Origin: Ensifer sp. MPMI2T
GTDB lineage: Bacteria > Pseudomonadota > Alphaproteobacteria > Rhizobiales > Rhizobiaceae
Assembly: GCF_004827385.1 (NCBI RefSeq)
Contig: NZ_SRXN01000023.1
Span: 1 to 64,000, forward strand
Length of the DNA stretch: 64,000 nucleotides
Direction of reading: 5' to 3'
Positions 24,849-35,002 of the stretch are shown here, one piece after another. The notes beneath the pieces are model-generated. The model ran no database searches and was not told the DNA's origin. It was given only the letters and a program-made list of their open reading frames with translations. Both the position numbers and the translations under genes were made by a program. The first letter of the stretch is position 1. Each line of letters starts with the position of its first letter.

Positions 24849-26515
24849 TGTTTGCAGACGCGCATGCGTTTTCGGCACCGTTTCAGGTCTGCATCGTCGG
24901 CGCGGGGCCGGTTGGGTTAGCCGTGGCTCTCGAATTGAGCCGGTTGAACCTTCGAACGCTGCTAATCGACGCAGGAGCGAAGCGCGCGAGACGCCCACTC
25001 CCGAACGAGGCCCCCTTTGACGTTCGCGAAGGCCAGAATCACTGCGGGGACTACGAGACGCTCGGAACAGGACTTGGCGGCACTTCACGGTGGTGGGGAG
25101 GTAAATGTGTTGAGTTTGACGATATCGACTTTGCAAAGCGGAGCTACATCGGCGATGGAAACTGGCCCATAAGCCACGGGGAGCTTTCGCCTTTTTACGA
25201 GCGAGCGCGCGCAATCCTCAGCTGCGACGCAGATATCGACGAGCCCGGTGCCATTGCTGCACCAGGATTTTTCCGGTCGCTCGAACGCTGGACGCGTGTG
25301 CGCGATACAGCCGTAGCGAACGAAAAGGAACTTCGTTCCTCACGATACCTGACCGTCGTCTTGAACACGCGCGTACACTCCATAGGATTCGATCCCGTCA
25401 CGGGCATGGTAAGGAAGCTCGGCGTCTCCTGCAGGGGTCATTTTCACTTCATATCCGCGCAACATTTCGTACTGGCCTGCGGCGGTCGTGGAAACGCCCG
25501 CCTCCTGTTCAACCTGCAGGCAGAGTTTCCTGACCTATTTTCGGGTGAGAAAGGCCCGCTTGGCCGCTTCTACATGGGACACTTGGCCGGCGAGATCGCA
25601 CAGGTTCAGTTCGCGAGTTCGGAGCAGGCACGAAGCTATTGGTTCTACAAGTCTGCGAACGGCACCTTCGTGCGCAGACGATTTCAGCCGGGCGCCCAAC
25701 TTCAGTCGGAGCTCGGTGTCTCAAACATCGCGATGTGGCCCCAAAATCGAGACATAGCGACTGCCGTGCGCGGGGACACAACCAGTTCTCTCGGATATGT
25801 GCTCAAGAACATGAAGAGCAATTCCGAGAACCGGAGACGAATGGAGCAGAGCATTGCGCCTCATCTGTGGAACCTGGCGCGCAATCCGTTGAGATCCATC
25901 AGCTCAGCCGTGAAGCTCTTTCACAAAAGGGTTCTCCTCCATGAGCCGCATTTGTTCGTGCCCGACCGACATCATCTATACCGTCTACGTTATCATGCGG
26001 AGCAAGTACCGAACCGTGAGAGCAGGGTGTTCCTTAGTCGGGTGCGCGACCGCGACGGATCCTTGAAACTGGATGTATCGTTCAGATATTCCACGCAGGA
26101 TTATCAGTCGACGGTCCTAGCTCATCAGGCGCTTGATCTGTGGCTCTCCCGGCAAGGTGTCGGCAGGTTGGTCTTCATGGGCGAGGCTCAGGATCTTGAA
26201 CGATTGGTCGCGATGCAAGCCAAGGACGGGTACCACCAGATTGGCGTTACAAGGATGTCTGGTAACCGTCGCGACGGGGTCGTTAATGCAGATTGTCGGG
26301 TGCATGATATCCCCAACCTCTTCGTGGCAGGTAGCTCGGTGTTCGTGACTTCGGGTCAGGCCAACCCTACCCTGCCGGCCGTCGCAATGGCAGTCCGGCT
26401 CGCCCACCACATACACCGATCATTGTACTCTGTGGCGCCTGCGACGATCATGGGGGCGCGGCCCCTCGACATTTTGCCTCCACCCTCTGAGATTGCCCAG
26501 GGACTACACGACTAG
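24845..26515 (+). CDS. GMC-type FAD oxidoreductase
   Basis: This 556-residue protein starts at the ATG overlapping the preceding stop, after a GGGAG site. It has a FAD Rossmann motif CIVGAGPVGLAVALELSR near residue 15, a GTGLGGTSRWWGGKCVEFD loop and a C-terminal GMC signature (YHQIGVTRMS, LFVAGSSVFVTSGQANPTLP) with the conserved His/Asn region. GMC enzymes oxidise alcohols and sugars. No signal peptide is seen, so it is cytoplasmic. Being translated with a glycosyltransferase in an EPS operon, it may oxidise a sugar or the NDP-sugar. That is inference. Confidence 0.82.
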   Translation: MMFADAHAFSAPFQVCIVGAGPVGLAVALELSRLNLRTLLIDAGAKRARRPLPNEAPFDVREGQNHCGDYETLGTGLGGTSRWWGGKCVEFDDIDFAKRSYIGDGNWPISHGELSPFYERARAILSCDADIDEPGAIAAPGFFRSLERWTRVRDTAVANEKELRSSRYLTVVLNTRVHSIGFDPVTGMVRKLGVSCRGHFHFISAQHFVLACGGRGNARLLFNLQAEFPDLFSGEKGPLGRFYMGHLAGEIAQVQFASSEQARSYWFYKSANGTFVRRRFQPGAQLQSELGVSNIAMWPQNRDIATAVRGDTTSSLGYVLKNMKSNSENRRRMEQSIAPHLWNLARNPLRSISSAVKLFHKRVLLHEPHLFVPDRHHLYRLRYHAEQVPNRESRVFLSRVRDRDGSLKLDVSFRYSTQDYQSTVLAHQALDLWLSRQGVGRLVFMGEAQDLERLVAMQAKDGYHQIGVTRMSGNRRDGVVNADCRVHDIPNLFVAGSSVFVTSGQANPTLPAVAMAVRLAHHIHRSLYSVAPATIMGARPLDILPPPSEIAQGLHD

Positions 26516-26796
26516 ACTTGATTATGGCGCATGTTGCGGTCAACGCGCGGCTTCGCAAGACTGGTCTGGCTGCGGTGGGTCGATGCTGCAATTCCAGACA
26601 CGCGCGCAGCGGCTGGTCGCGATAAGCGCCGCATAGTCACCCGCGCCTGGCACCGATCTCAAAAGGATGGCGACAAGTACCGCCCCGTTTCGAGCGACAG
26701 CTGCAGAACCGTTCCCAGCCGTCCCTCGCCTTGAACGGATTCGGTCAGACGACGCTGCGATCGAGGTCGCCCGGAGGCACCCGAGTAGAATTCCGG

Positions 26797-27026
26797 TCAG
26801 CCTTGCCAAGGATCAACAACAACGACGCCAGTGCCTTCGAAGTCTCGAATGTTTCGCGTCACGACGATCATGTCGTGGACGAGAGCCGTAGCCGCAATCA
26901 TCGCGTCGGCCTCATTGCGCCGGTCGGGGATGTGCAAGTGCGCGCAACGTGTTGCAACCGCATCGTCAACTGGAAGGATTCGGTCGGCGAATTCCAGCAC
27001 CGCCAGCCCGCCGAGCGACCAACCCC

Positions 27027-27030
<4 letters not shown>
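26797..27030 (-). pseudogene. VapC/FitB-type PIN toxin remnant
   Basis: About 77 residues match only the C-terminal half of a PIN-domain toxin: FADRILPVDDAVA, RRNEADAMIAATALVHDM and VVTRNIRDFEGTGVVVVDPW. The N-terminal part with the first catalytic aspartate, and any antitoxin gene, are absent; instead the frame runs into the end of the ABC-transporter ATPase gene. It is therefore a truncated remnant at the junction of the EPS locus and the catabolic region. The rest of the 26516-26796 gap holds no gene that I can support. Confidence 0.7.
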
Positions 27031-27729
<699 letters not shown>

Positions 27730-27752
<23 letters not shown>

Positions 27753-28389
27753 TGAGCTTCCTTTCGAGGATCTGGCTGCTTTTGGAGAGCGGCCAGCAGA
27801 GCGCGAAATAGATGAGAGCAACGAGGCCGTAGACTGTGAAGGGCTGGAAGGTGGCATTGGTGACGACAGTGCCGGCCTTCGACAGTTCGACGAAGCCGAT
27901 GATCGAGGTCAGTGCCGTGCCCTTGATGACTTGAACGGAAAAACCGACCGTTGGTGGAACAGCGATCTTCATTGCCTGGGGCAGGATGACGTAGCGCATC
28001 TGCTGCAAGCGGCCCATACCGAGGCTGGCGGACGCTTCCCATTGCCCTTTGGCGATCGCCTCGACGCAGCCGCGCCAGATTTCTCCGAGAAAGGCGGCGG
28101 ACCAGAGGATCAGCGCCAGTCCGGCGGCAAGCCAGGCTGGAACGTCGATGCCGAAAAGGCCAAGCCCAAAGAAGGCGATGAAGAGTTGCATCAGGAGCGG
28201 CGTGCCCTGGAACAGCTCGATGTAGTATTTCGCCAGCGACCGCGACCACTTGCGCTTGCTAATGCGCAGGAAAAGCAGGCCTAGCCCGACGACGCCGCCG
28301 CCAACAAAAGAGACGAGTGACAGAACGATCGTCCAGCGGGTGGCAAGCAGCAGGTTCCGCAAAATGTCCCAGATCGTGAACTCGATCAT
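27730..28389 (-). CDS. amino-acid ABC transporter permease
   Basis: This 219-residue HisMQ-type permease has about five membrane helices and the inner-membrane component motif EASASLGMGRLQQMRYVILPQ. The typical segment YIELFQGTPLLMQLF is present. It overlaps the following permease gene by four bases, so the two are translationally coupled and probably form a heterodimer in the membrane. Confidence 0.9.
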
Positions 28390-29057
28390 CGCGCCGCCCT
28401 CCTCGGAAAGATGAGCCTGCCAACCATCGCCAGCACCTGGCGAAGCAGCACCGCAAGCGCCAAATAGACCGCGGTCGAGACGATATAGGCCTCGAAGGCG
28501 CGGAAGGTCCTCGACTGGATGAAGTTCGCGGCGAAGGTCAGGTCTTCCGCGGCGATCTGGGAAACGACGGCCGAGCCGAGCATGACGATGACAACTTGCG
28601 AGGAGAGCGCCGGCCAGATCCGCTGAAGCGACGGCACGAGAACCACGTGGCGAAAGGTTTCGAAACGCGTCATGGCGAGGCTGGCGCCCGCCTCGAACTG
28701 CCCGTTCGGCGTCGCCTGGATGCCGGCCCGGATGATTTCGCAGCTATAGGCGCCGAGGTTGACGACCGTGGCGAGATTGGCCGCCTGCAGTTCACTGAGC
28801 TTAAGGCCGAGCGACGGGAGCCCGAAGAAGATGAAGAAGAGCTGGATGAGGAACGGCGTGTTGCGGATCAGTTCGACGTAAAGCGCGACGATCGGCTTCA
28901 GCCAGGCAGGGCCGAGCGCCCTCACCCAGGCGCAGAAAATGCCAAGCGAAATGCCGGCAACGGCACCGACCGCGATCAGTTCGATCGTAATCCCGATCCC
29001 CTTGACGATCTGCGGATAATATTCGGCGAGCCAGCCGAATTCGAATTGATAATTCAA
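28386..29057 (-). CDS. amino-acid ABC transporter permease
   Basis: This 223-residue HisMQ-type permease has YVELIRNTPFLIQLFFIFFG and the EAA loop EAGASLAMTRFETFRHVVLVP. I chose the TTG at 29057 (LNYQFEFGWLAEYY) because related proteins begin there and GGGGTG lies upstream; the longer frame to 29159 overlaps the binding-protein gene. It pairs with the downstream permease. Confidence 0.87.
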   Translation of the reverse strand: MNYQFEFGWLAEYYPQIVKGIGITIELIAVGAVAGISLGIFCAWVRALGPAWLKPIVALYVELIRNTPFLIQLFFIFFGLPSLGLKLSELQAANLATVVNLGAYSCEIIRAGIQATPNGQFEAGASLAMTRFETFRHVVLVPSLQRIWPALSSQVVIVMLGSAVVSQIAAEDLTFAANFIQSRTFRAFEAYIVSTAVYLALAVLLRQVLAMVGRLIFPRRAAR

Positions 29058-29125
29058 AGGCGCACCCCTGTTTGGCAGACACCGGTGATGCCATCCCGCT
29101 CTGGCGCGGGATGGCGGCCGACTGA

Positions 29126-29911
29126 TCAGAGATCGGTGGGCAAATCGCTTCCGAGCCATTTCTGCGAAATGGCGTTCAACGAACCATCGGCCTTGGCGGC
29201 GGCAATGATACCGTTGACCTTTTCGAGGAGCGCGGGCTGTTCCTTGCTGAGGCCGATGTAGCAGGGCGAATTCTTGATGAGGAATTTGAGCTCCGGCCGC
29301 TTCGGCGGGTTCTTGGCGAGAATGGCCGCGGCAACAACATTGCCGGTCGCGACCGCTTCGACCTGCCCGGAGAGGAACGCGGAGATCGTGCCGTTGTTGT
29401 CCTCGTAGCGCTTGATGACCGTGTCGGTCGGCGCGATCTTCGTCAGTTCCAGATCCTCGACTGCGCCGCGCGTGACGCCGACGACTTTGCCGGCGAGTTC
29501 CTCCGGTTTCGCGGCGGCGAGTTCGGCAGGTCCGAAAACGCCGTTGAAGAACGGCGCGTAGGCGGTCGAGAAATCGATCACCTTTTCGCGCTCGGGGTTC
29601 TTGCCGAGGCTGGAAATCACCAGATCGACCTTGTTGGTCTGGAGATAGGGAATCCGGTTGGCGCTGGTGACCGGCACGAGCTCGACCTTCACGCCTAATT
29701 TCTCGGCAATCAGATTGGCCATGTCGATATCGTAGCCGACCGGCGCCATGTCTGGTCCCACACTGCCGAAGGGCGGGAAATCCTGGGGAACCGCGACGCG
29801 CAACGCGCCGCGCGCGGCGATATCGCCGAGTGCATCGGCGTGGGCAATCGAACCGAAGCCGACGGTAGCGGCCAGCGCCGCCATGGCAATGAAGAGTCTT
29901 CTTTTCAGCAT
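29126..29911 (-). CDS. periplasmic amino-acid-binding protein
   Basis: This 261-residue family 3 binding protein has a signal peptide cleaved near AHA-DAL, the lobe motif GYDIDMANLIAEKLGVKVEL, then NRIPYLQTNKVDLVISSLGK and TPEREK-like NPEREKVIDFS. AAGGAG precedes the ATG. It captures the substrate for the two permeases encoded downstream. Specificity cannot be read; the operon regulator is GntR/FCD. Confidence 0.9.
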   Translation of the reverse strand: MLKRRLFIAMAALAATVGFGSIAHADALGDIAARGALRVAVPQDFPPFGSVGPDMAPVGYDIDMANLIAEKLGVKVELVPVTSANRIPYLQTNKVDLVISSLGKNPEREKVIDFSTAYAPFFNGVFGPAELAAAKPEELAGKVVGVTRGAVEDLELTKIAPTDTVIKRYEDNNGTISAFLSGQVEAVATGNVVAAAILAKNPPKRPELKFLIKNSPCYIGLSKEQPALLEKVNGIIAAAKADGSLNAISQKWLGSDLPTDL

Positions 29912-29929
29912 CGAATCATTCTCCTTTGT

Positions 29930-30664
29930 TTACGGTTTGGCTTTGCGCGACGCCTGCGAAGACGAAGCCGCGGTCTGAGGGGGAAGAGAAAGGGAACGCC
30001 TGAGATCGGCGAGCGGGTCGGGGCGCCTCGTGAGGTCCAGCCCCGTCTCCACCTCGTCGAGATGCTCGACGGCAAGTGCTGCCGCCTTCGGAAAGTCGCC
30101 TAGCTCCATCGCCGCGACAATGTGGCAATGGCCGAGATGGGACTGCATGGCGTGAAAATCGCTCTGGTAGAGCATCGAAATTAGGATCGTGCGCGCAGTC
30201 AGATCGCGCAGGATATCGACGAGAATGGCGTTGCCGGCGAGTTCCGCGATGCGGATGTGGAAATCGCCCATCAGGCAGGTCAGGCGCTGCCGGTCACCGG
30301 CGGCAATCGCCGCCTTCTCCTCGGCGAGATGGGCATTGAGGATTGTGCGGCCGGTCTCCGTCAGGCGGTCCATAGTGCGCAGGAGCCCGGCCTCGATCAC
30401 GCGGCGGGCGTCATAGACCGTCATTGCCTCGTCTGCAGAGGGTTCCACCACGAACCAGCCGCGCCGCGGGCTGACATTGACGATGCCGCGCGCCTCCAGC
30501 CGCATCATTGCCTCGCGCACGCGGGTGCGTGAAACGTCGAAAAGCGTGGCGAGCTGGTTTTCGCTCAGCCGCGTGCCGGGACGGATGCGGGCAGAGAGAA
30601 TGGAAGAGACGATGGCCTCGTCGATGCCATTCTGTGCGGTCTGTTGTGGCGACAAATCTTGCAT
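29930..30664 (-). CDS. GntR-family regulator, FCD subfamily
   Basis: This 244-residue protein has an N-terminal winged helix (RIRPGTRLSENQLATLF, VSRTRVREAMMRLEARGIV) and a C-terminal FCD domain of helices with conserved Asp, Arg and His ligands (for example DFHIRIAELAGN and HCHIVAAM) that bind a metal and a carboxylate effector. It precedes the binding-protein gene by 18 bases on the same strand and is probably the local repressor of the importer operon. Confidence 0.88.
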   Translation of the reverse strand: MQDLSPQQTAQNGIDEAIVSSILSARIRPGTRLSENQLATLFDVSRTRVREAMMRLEARGIVNVSPRRGWFVVEPSADEAMTVYDARRVIEAGLLRTMDRLTETGRTILNAHLAEEKAAIAAGDRQRLTCLMGDFHIRIAELAGNAILVDILRDLTARTILISMLYQSDFHAMQSHLGHCHIVAAMELGDFPKAAALAVEHLDEVETGLDLTRRPDPLADLRRSLSLPPQTAASSSQASRKAKP

Positions 30665-31065
30665 ACAAGACGAGTAAGCAAGCCTCGTGCCAATTTCAGA
30701 TCGTTATGGTTTCAGCAACTTGCCACCCCTGCAGCACGTTTTGTAACCAGCCATGCATTTCGCGTGATTATTTGGGCGCCATTTCATCAGCAGCCGAGGG
30801 CGATGAAGCGGTGCGAACGCCGAGAAGAGGCGGCTTGTAGCAACCACCAGATTCCGCCCCCACTATCGCCGCAAAGAGCCCGTGAACATTACGGTTCGAT
30901 ACCGCCCCGTTATCTTCAATCAGAAGGAACCTGCTTCCGCGCCGTCTGGAGAACCTGCGCCGCGTGCTCGAGCGCGCGCCGGCGCTGACTGAAATAACGG
31001 GGACATCCAGTCCGAGGAGCAAAGTTGAACGTGTGTGATCTTGCCATTGCCGAAGCCGTAAAGGT
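30665..31065. other. 401-bp intergenic region with an inverted-repeat unit
   Basis: No gene is supported here. It should contain the promoter of the GntR-importer operon (right to left). Its main structure is the inverted-repeat unit at 30905-31002. Confidence 0.5.
30905..31002. repeat. 98-bp unit bounded by 18-19 bp inverted repeats
   Basis: The left arm (30905-30923) is CCCCGTTATCTTCAATCAG. The right arm (30985-31002) reads on the other strand as CCCCGTTATTTCAGTCAG. They match at 17 positions, with one extra base and one mismatch. The unit could fold as a long hairpin or be a miniature inverted-repeat element. No target-site duplication is evident in the flanks. Confidence 0.5.
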
Positions 31066-31959
31066 TTAGCCGAGCGCGTGGCTTGCCAGCCCGTAGAGGT
31101 TCGGTCCTGGTACTACGACCGCGCCGCCTTTGCCCCGCCGGGACATTGCGAGCACTGTGTCGAAGACAGTCAGGCCGGATTGCGAGAGGAATGTGGCGAA
31201 AGTGCCGGTTTCGACTGGTGTGTCGAGGCGCAGAAATTGATTTTCGTGGGCGGAGACATGTTGCCGTATCACTGCGACGGCGTCCGCATCAGTTTCTGCC
31301 ACGACCGGGCCAATGACATGCCCCCTGCCAAAAGGACGGCAAAGCGCGAAAGCGCACAGGCGACCGCCGCGAACCAAGCCGTAGCCAATGGATTGTGCAA
31401 AGAGCTTGCTTATCAGCGCCGCCCTCGAAACACCGAATGCCCCTGCATCGAGCTCGACGACAGCGGCAAGGTTTTCCCCTTCCAGTCGCCGGACTTCCGG
31501 TTCCTCCGTTAGCGTAATCGAGTCGATCGGGCGGCGGGCGATGCCTTGGCATTGGTATATGGTCCGTACGGGCTCAAAACCGAGGGAATGGTAAAGACGG
31601 CGGGAGGCCCTCGTCGCATTGAGCCTCAGATCGCGTCCCCGGCAATCCGAAAGCACGTGGTCCATTAGCCACCGCCCAGCACCGTTTGTCTGCAACCGCG
31701 GAGAAGTAATCACCATACCTATGGTCGCGAAATCGTCACCGTGCGGAAACCACATGGCCGAACCTGTCAGCCTGCCGATTTCATCAAGCGCCACATAGCC
31801 GCGGCCGACCTCGCGCAAGAACTGCAAGTCCTCGGAGCGAAGCGGCCATCCGACGGAAACCGACAGGGCGTGCAGCTGCTCGAGATCGGCGCTCTCGATC
31901 CCGACCATGCGCATTTCGAAACTGTCGATGATTTTGGATTCGGATGTCGGTGCGTCCAC
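31066..31959 (-). CDS. double-GNAT acetyltransferase
   Basis: This 297-residue protein has an N-terminal GNAT domain (IGMVITSPRLQTNGAGRWLM with the acetyl-CoA pyrophosphate loop, and LYHSLGFEPV) and a C-terminal domain of the Acetyltransf_18 type (ELDAGAFGVSRAALI, RPFGRGHVIGPVVAE). A GTG start at 31959 has GGGAGG upstream. It is a paralogue of the protein at 41539; both end with an L-A-S-x-A-L-G tail. It diverges from the M20 deacetylase gene, which would suit control of N-acetylation of an amine or amino acid. The substrate is unknown. Confidence 0.82.
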   Translation of the reverse strand: MDAPTSESKIIDSFEMRMVGIESADLEQLHALSVSVGWPLRSEDLQFLREVGRGYVALDEIGRLTGSAMWFPHGDDFATIGMVITSPRLQTNGAGRWLMDHVLSDCRGRDLRLNATRASRRLYHSLGFEPVRTIYQCQGIARRPIDSITLTEEPEVRRLEGENLAAVVELDAGAFGVSRAALISKLFAQSIGYGLVRGGRLCAFALCRPFGRGHVIGPVVAETDADAVAVIRQHVSAHENQFLRLDTPVETGTFATFLSQSGLTVFDTVLAMSRRGKGGAVVVPGPNLYGLASHALG

Positions 31960-32204
31960 TCCTTGCCTCCCGTCCTACCGTCGTCTTCCTCTCGCCCCGA
32001 TTTCCAACGGTCCCGCGGCGAAAACTTTTATCCGTAAGACTAGAACGGTGCGCTCGATACAATTCACTTGAGAGGCCGTCTGACGCAACACAATCCTCCA
32101 AATCCGACGCGCTTTCGGCATGTAAAGCCTGGGTAGGCTTCTAAAGTACTGGGGGCATGATCGACGACGCCGACCCGGCCAACCGGGATGCTGTGAGGAC
32201 AAGA

Positions 32205-33329
32205 ATGCAGGCCGTGGAAATCCTAGAAAAGCTCGTCGGCTTCCCCTCCGTCGTCAGCACGCCCAATGCTGACATCGTTGCCTGGATCCGCGGCTATCTG
32301 CAAAGCCACGGCATCGCCGTCACCCTGCTTCCCGGCCCGGAGGGCGATCGGTGTAATCTGTTCGCCACGATCGGTCCGAAAGAGGCGTCGGGCTATATCC
32401 TTTCGGGTCACATGGACGTCGTTCCGGCGGCCGAAAGCGGCTGGACGGGCGATCCCTTCCGTCTGCGTCAAGAGGCGGGCCGACTCTATGGGCAGGGCGC
32501 CACCGACATGAAGGGTTTCCTGGCCGCCGGCCTCGCCGCCGCGCCGAAACTCGCAGAGATGCACCTGCGCCGGCCCATCCACTTCGCCTTCTCCTATGAC
32601 GAGGAGGCAGGCTGCCGTGGTGTACCGCATATGATTAAACGCCTGCCGGAACTCTGCGAAAAACCCCTCGGCGCGCTCATCGGCGAACCGAGCGGCATGC
32701 GGGCGATCCGGGCGCACAAGGGCAAGGCAGCAGCGAGGCTTACGGTGAAGGGCCGCTCCGGCCACTCCTCGCGTCCGGACCAGGGGCAGAATGCCATCCA
32801 TGCCATGGCGGAGGTGCTTGCCTCTGCTGTTGGAGAAGCTGACCGGCTGACCCGCGGCCCGTTTGAAGACGTGTTTGAGCCGCCCTACTCTTCCCTCCAG
32901 ATCGGCACGGTGAAAGGCGGCCAGGCGGTCAATATCATTCCGGAGACTTGCGAGGCGGAATTCGAGGCCCGTGCCGTTTCCGGAGTCGATCCGGCGGACC
33001 TGCTGCGCCCCGTGCGAAGGACTGCAGAGAAGCTGAGGGAACGTGGTTTCGCAGTCGAATGGCAAGAGCTCAGCGCCTATCCGGCGCTCTTGCTCCCTGC
33101 CGATGCGCCGCTCGCGACGCTGCTGGAGGAACTGACCGGACTCAAGCCGCTGCCCGCCGTCAGCTATGGCACCGAGGCCGGGCTTTACCAGCGGGCCGGC
33201 ATCGACGCGATCATCTGCGGCCCCGGCGAGATCGACCGCGCCCACAAGCCCAACGAATACATCCTCATCGACGAACTCGCCGCCTGTCAGGCGATGGTCG
33301 AGGCGCTTGGCGCGCGCTGTAGCGCCTGA
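32205..33329 (+). CDS. M20 peptidase, acetylornithine deacetylase-like (ArgE)
   Basis: The 374-residue protein has the full M20 dinuclear zinc site: SGHMDVVP (His69, Asp71), GATDMKG (Asp101), the catalytic YDEEAG (Glu132, Glu133), and a late RAHKPNEY histidine. The dimerisation domain carries GRSGHSSRP. The ATG at 32205 follows GAGGA by six bases; an earlier in-frame ATG at 32157 lacks proper spacing. The family removes N-acyl groups from amino acids such as N-acetylornithine. It begins a plus-strand operon with a hydroxyacid dehydrogenase and a cupin. Confidence 0.87.
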   Translation: MQAVEILEKLVGFPSVVSTPNADIVAWIRGYLQSHGIAVTLLPGPEGDRCNLFATIGPKEASGYILSGHMDVVPAAESGWTGDPFRLRQEAGRLYGQGATDMKGFLAAGLAAAPKLAEMHLRRPIHFAFSYDEEAGCRGVPHMIKRLPELCEKPLGALIGEPSGMRAIRAHKGKAAARLTVKGRSGHSSRPDQGQNAIHAMAEVLASAVGEADRLTRGPFEDVFEPPYSSLQIGTVKGGQAVNIIPETCEAEFEARAVSGVDPADLLRPVRRTAEKLRERGFAVEWQELSAYPALLLPADAPLATLLEELTGLKPLPAVSYGTEAGLYQRAGIDAIICGPGEIDRAHKPNEYILIDELAACQAMVEALGARCSA

Positions 33330-33351
33330 CCAACCGCGGAGGCGATACGCG

Positions 33352-34275
33352 ATGACCTTCCTCTTCAATTCCGACGCCAAGCGCGGCGCCATCTTCGCCG
33401 AAGCTTTCGCACGCGAACTGCCCGACATTCCTTTCTCCATGGATCCGGCGAAGGTAGATCCCGATGCCGTGCGATACCTGATCACCTGGACCGTGCCCGA
33501 CAATCTCGCGCGCTACCGCAATCTCGAAATTCTCTTCTCGATTGGCGCCGGCGTCGATCAGTTCCGTCTCGACACTGTGCCGGCGCATGTGAGGGTGGTG
33601 CGCATGGTCGAGGACGGTATTGTCAGGATGATGCAGGAATATGCGACGCTCGCCGTGCTCGCGCTGCACCGCAATCTGCCCGCCTATTTCGACCAGCGGC
33701 GGCGGCAATCGTGGCAGGCCATCACACAGATCCAGGCGGCCCGACGCCGCATCGGCGTGCTTGGCCTCGGCATGCTCGGCACCGCCGTCCTGGAGCGCTT
33801 GAAGCCATTCGGCTTTCCCCTTTCCGGCTGGAGCCGCAGCCCGCACGAAATTGAGGGCATCAGATGCCTCAATGGCAAAGACGGGCTCCATGCGCTGCTC
33901 GGCTCCACGGACATTCTGATCTGTCTCCTGCCCTTGACAGAGGAGACGCGCGGCTTTCTCAACGCCGCCCTCTTCGCCAAGCTTTCGGCCGGTGCGGCGC
34001 TTGTCCATGTCGGCCGCGGACCGCAGCTTGATCATGAAGCACTTATCGAGGCGCTGGACAGCGGCCATCTCTCCGGTGCCGTCATCGACGTCACCGATCC
34101 CGAACCGCTGCCGGCGGGTCATCCGTTCTGGAGCCACCCGAAAATCCTGCTGACGCCGCACGTTGCAAGCGTCACCCAACCGGAAACGGCCGCCGAGGCC
34201 GTCATCGAGAACATCAAGCGTCATCGGGCCGGACTTGATCCCATGGGGCTCATCGATCGCGGCCGCGGCTATTAA
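33352..34275 (+). CDS. D-2-hydroxyacid dehydrogenase (GhrA-like)
   Basis: This 307-residue protein has the NAD(P) loop GVLGLGMLG (138-143), the catalytic triad Arg222 (HVGRGPQLD), Glu251 (DPEPLP) and His270 (TPHVAS), and the short N-terminal substrate domain with SIGAGVDQF. The length and RRYRN-type start resemble GhrA, which reduces glyoxylate and hydroxypyruvate. A GGAGG site precedes ATG 33352, 22 bases after the deacetylase stop. Confidence 0.88.
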   Translation: MTFLFNSDAKRGAIFAEAFARELPDIPFSMDPAKVDPDAVRYLITWTVPDNLARYRNLEILFSIGAGVDQFRLDTVPAHVRVVRMVEDGIVRMMQEYATLAVLALHRNLPAYFDQRRRQSWQAITQIQAARRRIGVLGLGMLGTAVLERLKPFGFPLSGWSRSPHEIEGIRCLNGKDGLHALLGSTDILICLLPLTEETRGFLNAALFAKLSAGAALVHVGRGPQLDHEALIEALDSGHLSGAVIDVTDPEPLPAGHPFWSHPKILLTPHVASVTQPETAAEAVIENIKRHRAGLDPMGLIDRGRGY

Positions 34276-34301
34276 GCGCTCAGTCCCACGAAAGGAAACC
34301 C

Positions 34302-34655
34302 ATGTCCCTCTTGAAGACGATCGACACCACTCCCTCTTTCCCGCCGCGCGAGTCCGTTCCGCTTCCGGAACGCCTGATCTCCGGCAATCCCTCCTTCAAG
34401 ACCTGGGCTCAAGACGTCGCACGCGGGGAGATGATCCATACGGGCGTCTGGGAAGCGACACCAGGCGAGACGCGCTCGATCAAGGGCGAGACCTTCGAGT
34501 TCTGCCATATCCTTTCGGGCGTCGTCGAACTCACGCCCGAAAACGGGGAGCCGGTCGTCTACAGGAGCGGCGACAGCTTCGTCATGAAGCCGGGCTTCGT
34601 CGGCGTCTGGAAGACCATCGAGACCGTGCGCAAGATCTACGTGAGCGTCATGTAG
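34302..34655 (+). CDS. cupin-domain protein (DUF861 type)
   Basis: This 117-residue single-cupin protein has GVWEATPGETRSIKGETFEF and YRSGDSFVMKPGFVGVW, matching the small Cupin_3 family often annotated as ethanolamine- or ureidoglycolate-related. The usual His-rich metal set is incomplete. It ends the three-gene operon and follows the dehydrogenase by 26 bases. Function is unknown. Confidence 0.8.
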   Translation: MSLLKTIDTTPSFPPRESVPLPERLISGNPSFKTWAQDVARGEMIHTGVWEATPGETRSIKGETFEFCHILSGVVELTPENGEPVVYRSGDSFVMKPGFVGVWKTIETVRKIYVSVM

Positions 34656-35002
34656 TGCCCGCCGCGCGATCCGATCGAGGCTCTTGATACAGGGCTATCT
34701 CCCGCGGATCGCGCTCGAAACTGGTTCGGCGGAAACTTGCCGCCAACCGTCATCCTCGCAAAACACGACACGCTCGCAGCTTTCTGGCGTGTCGTCGCTT
34801 CTCCAGCCTGGCAATCGCTTCCTCGTGCCCTGTCGGATCGCCAAGGAGCATCGCCGGTCACCGACGGGCCAATCTCAGCCTCCGAAGATTTCACTGTCCC
34901 GTCACGGAAAACGTAATTTTCCGCCGTCGCTGCATCACCACTCGATGCATGCTGCTCGCCTTCTTCCGATAGCCTCGCATGAGCATATTCCGAGGACCCG
35001 CG
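34656..35002. other. 347-bp intergenic region with a post-operon hairpin
   Basis: A perfect 10-bp inverted repeat, GCGCGATCCG (34664-34673) and its complement (34705-34714), begins nine bases after the cupin stop and may end transcription or protect the mRNA. The rest has no gene that I can support. A ribosome site GAGGA (34992-34996) belongs to the next gene. Confidence 0.4.
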
